The position numbers and the translations under genes are program-made. The notes under the pieces are model-generated. The model had not been told where the DNA came from. It was given only the letters and a program-made list of their open reading frames with translations, and ran no database searches. A DNA stretch of 64,000 nt, taken from the NCBI RefSeq assembly GCF_050908235.1, contig NZ_CP194340.1, one strand, 5' to 3'. This DNA is from Pseudoramibacter alactolyticus (GTDB taxonomy: Bacteria; Bacillota; Clostridia; Eubacteriales; Eubacteriaceae). Shown one piece after another: positions 63,865 through 64,000 of this stretch. The number at the start of each line of letters is the position of its first letter. Position 1 is the first letter of the stretch.

Positions 63865-64000
63865 GAGCTTACCTCTTCTTTCTCTGCGCAATGTGATGAA
63901 TGTAAATAATTTAAATATTTTATCACGGCGCATCGGAGTCAGTCCATTCTAACATCGGCTTTTTAATAAAATTATTTAGGAGACCACATTGCTGGGGGCG

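Noticed and set aside
1..64000. CRISPR arrays, rRNA genes, prophage modules
   Set aside because: Read for regular spaced repeats, rRNA core sequences and phage structural genes; none seen.

Overview
The window looks like chromosome from an anaerobic, acetogen-like member of the Clostridia (Eubacteriales, Eubacteriaceae-like; my inference). The reasons are a monofunctional nickel CO dehydrogenase (CooS), a 2-hydroxyacyl-CoA dehydratase with its activase, rubrerythrin, an anaerobic GlpA/GlpB/DUF1667 trio, a T-box upstream of ileS, a glycine riboswitch and AGGAGG-type ribosome binding sites. Base composition is fairly GC-rich, with AT-rich promoters. No rRNA operon or CRISPR array is present; there is one tRNA (Val, CAC).

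Layout. 0-2.3 kb: 2-hydroxyacyl-CoA dehydratase subunits and the start of the activase (minus). 2.7-4.2 kb: aldehyde dehydrogenase. 4.3-9.4 kb: secreted coiled-coil YhgE-like protein plus MMPL/RND transporter, divergent from a TetR regulator. 9.5-14.5 kb: tRNA-Val, then cooS with a NitT/TauT-type ABC importer. 14.5-17 kb: DHFR, short pyruvate kinase, ROK glucokinase. 17-17.9 kb: an oriC-like cluster of DnaA boxes and a decayed MobA/MobL relaxase. 18-22 kb: HAD phosphatase, arylsulfotransferase-like protein, and a glycine riboswitch with an alanine/glycine symporter.

22-35.5 kb is the most unusual part. A RuBisCO-like protein and a SorC regulator lie between two minus-strand operons. One encodes a glycerol-1-phosphate dehydrogenase-like enzyme, an FGGY kinase and a histidine phosphatase. 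The other encodes a GlpA-like FAD dehydrogenase, a GlpB-like flavoprotein, DUF1667 and a second FGGY kinase. A shared palindrome (TATCGAAA-N4-TTTCRATA) occurs upstream of both halves, which suggests one regulon for a polyol or sugar-acid pathway of unknown substrate. A crotonase/CoA-transferase fusion follows.

35.5-41 kb: HTH protein and Ser/Thr kinase pair, zinc-ribbon and small membrane proteins, nitroreductase, Cys-rich protein, rubrerythrin. 41-45.8 kb: T-box, ileS, histidine phosphatase/ArsC-like fusion. 45.8-54.7 kb: two heterodimeric ABC exporters around a MarR regulator. 54.8-58.5 kb: YibE/F pair and a zinc-ribbon/TPR protein. 58.5-60 kb: an IS3-family element inserted in a terminator. 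60-64 kb: surE, small proteins, DMT exporter and mntP.

Six genes or junctions are disturbed by single-base differences in homopolymer runs, with the protein resuming without loss in the neighbouring frame. I read these mainly as sequencing or assembly errors, and mark each one.
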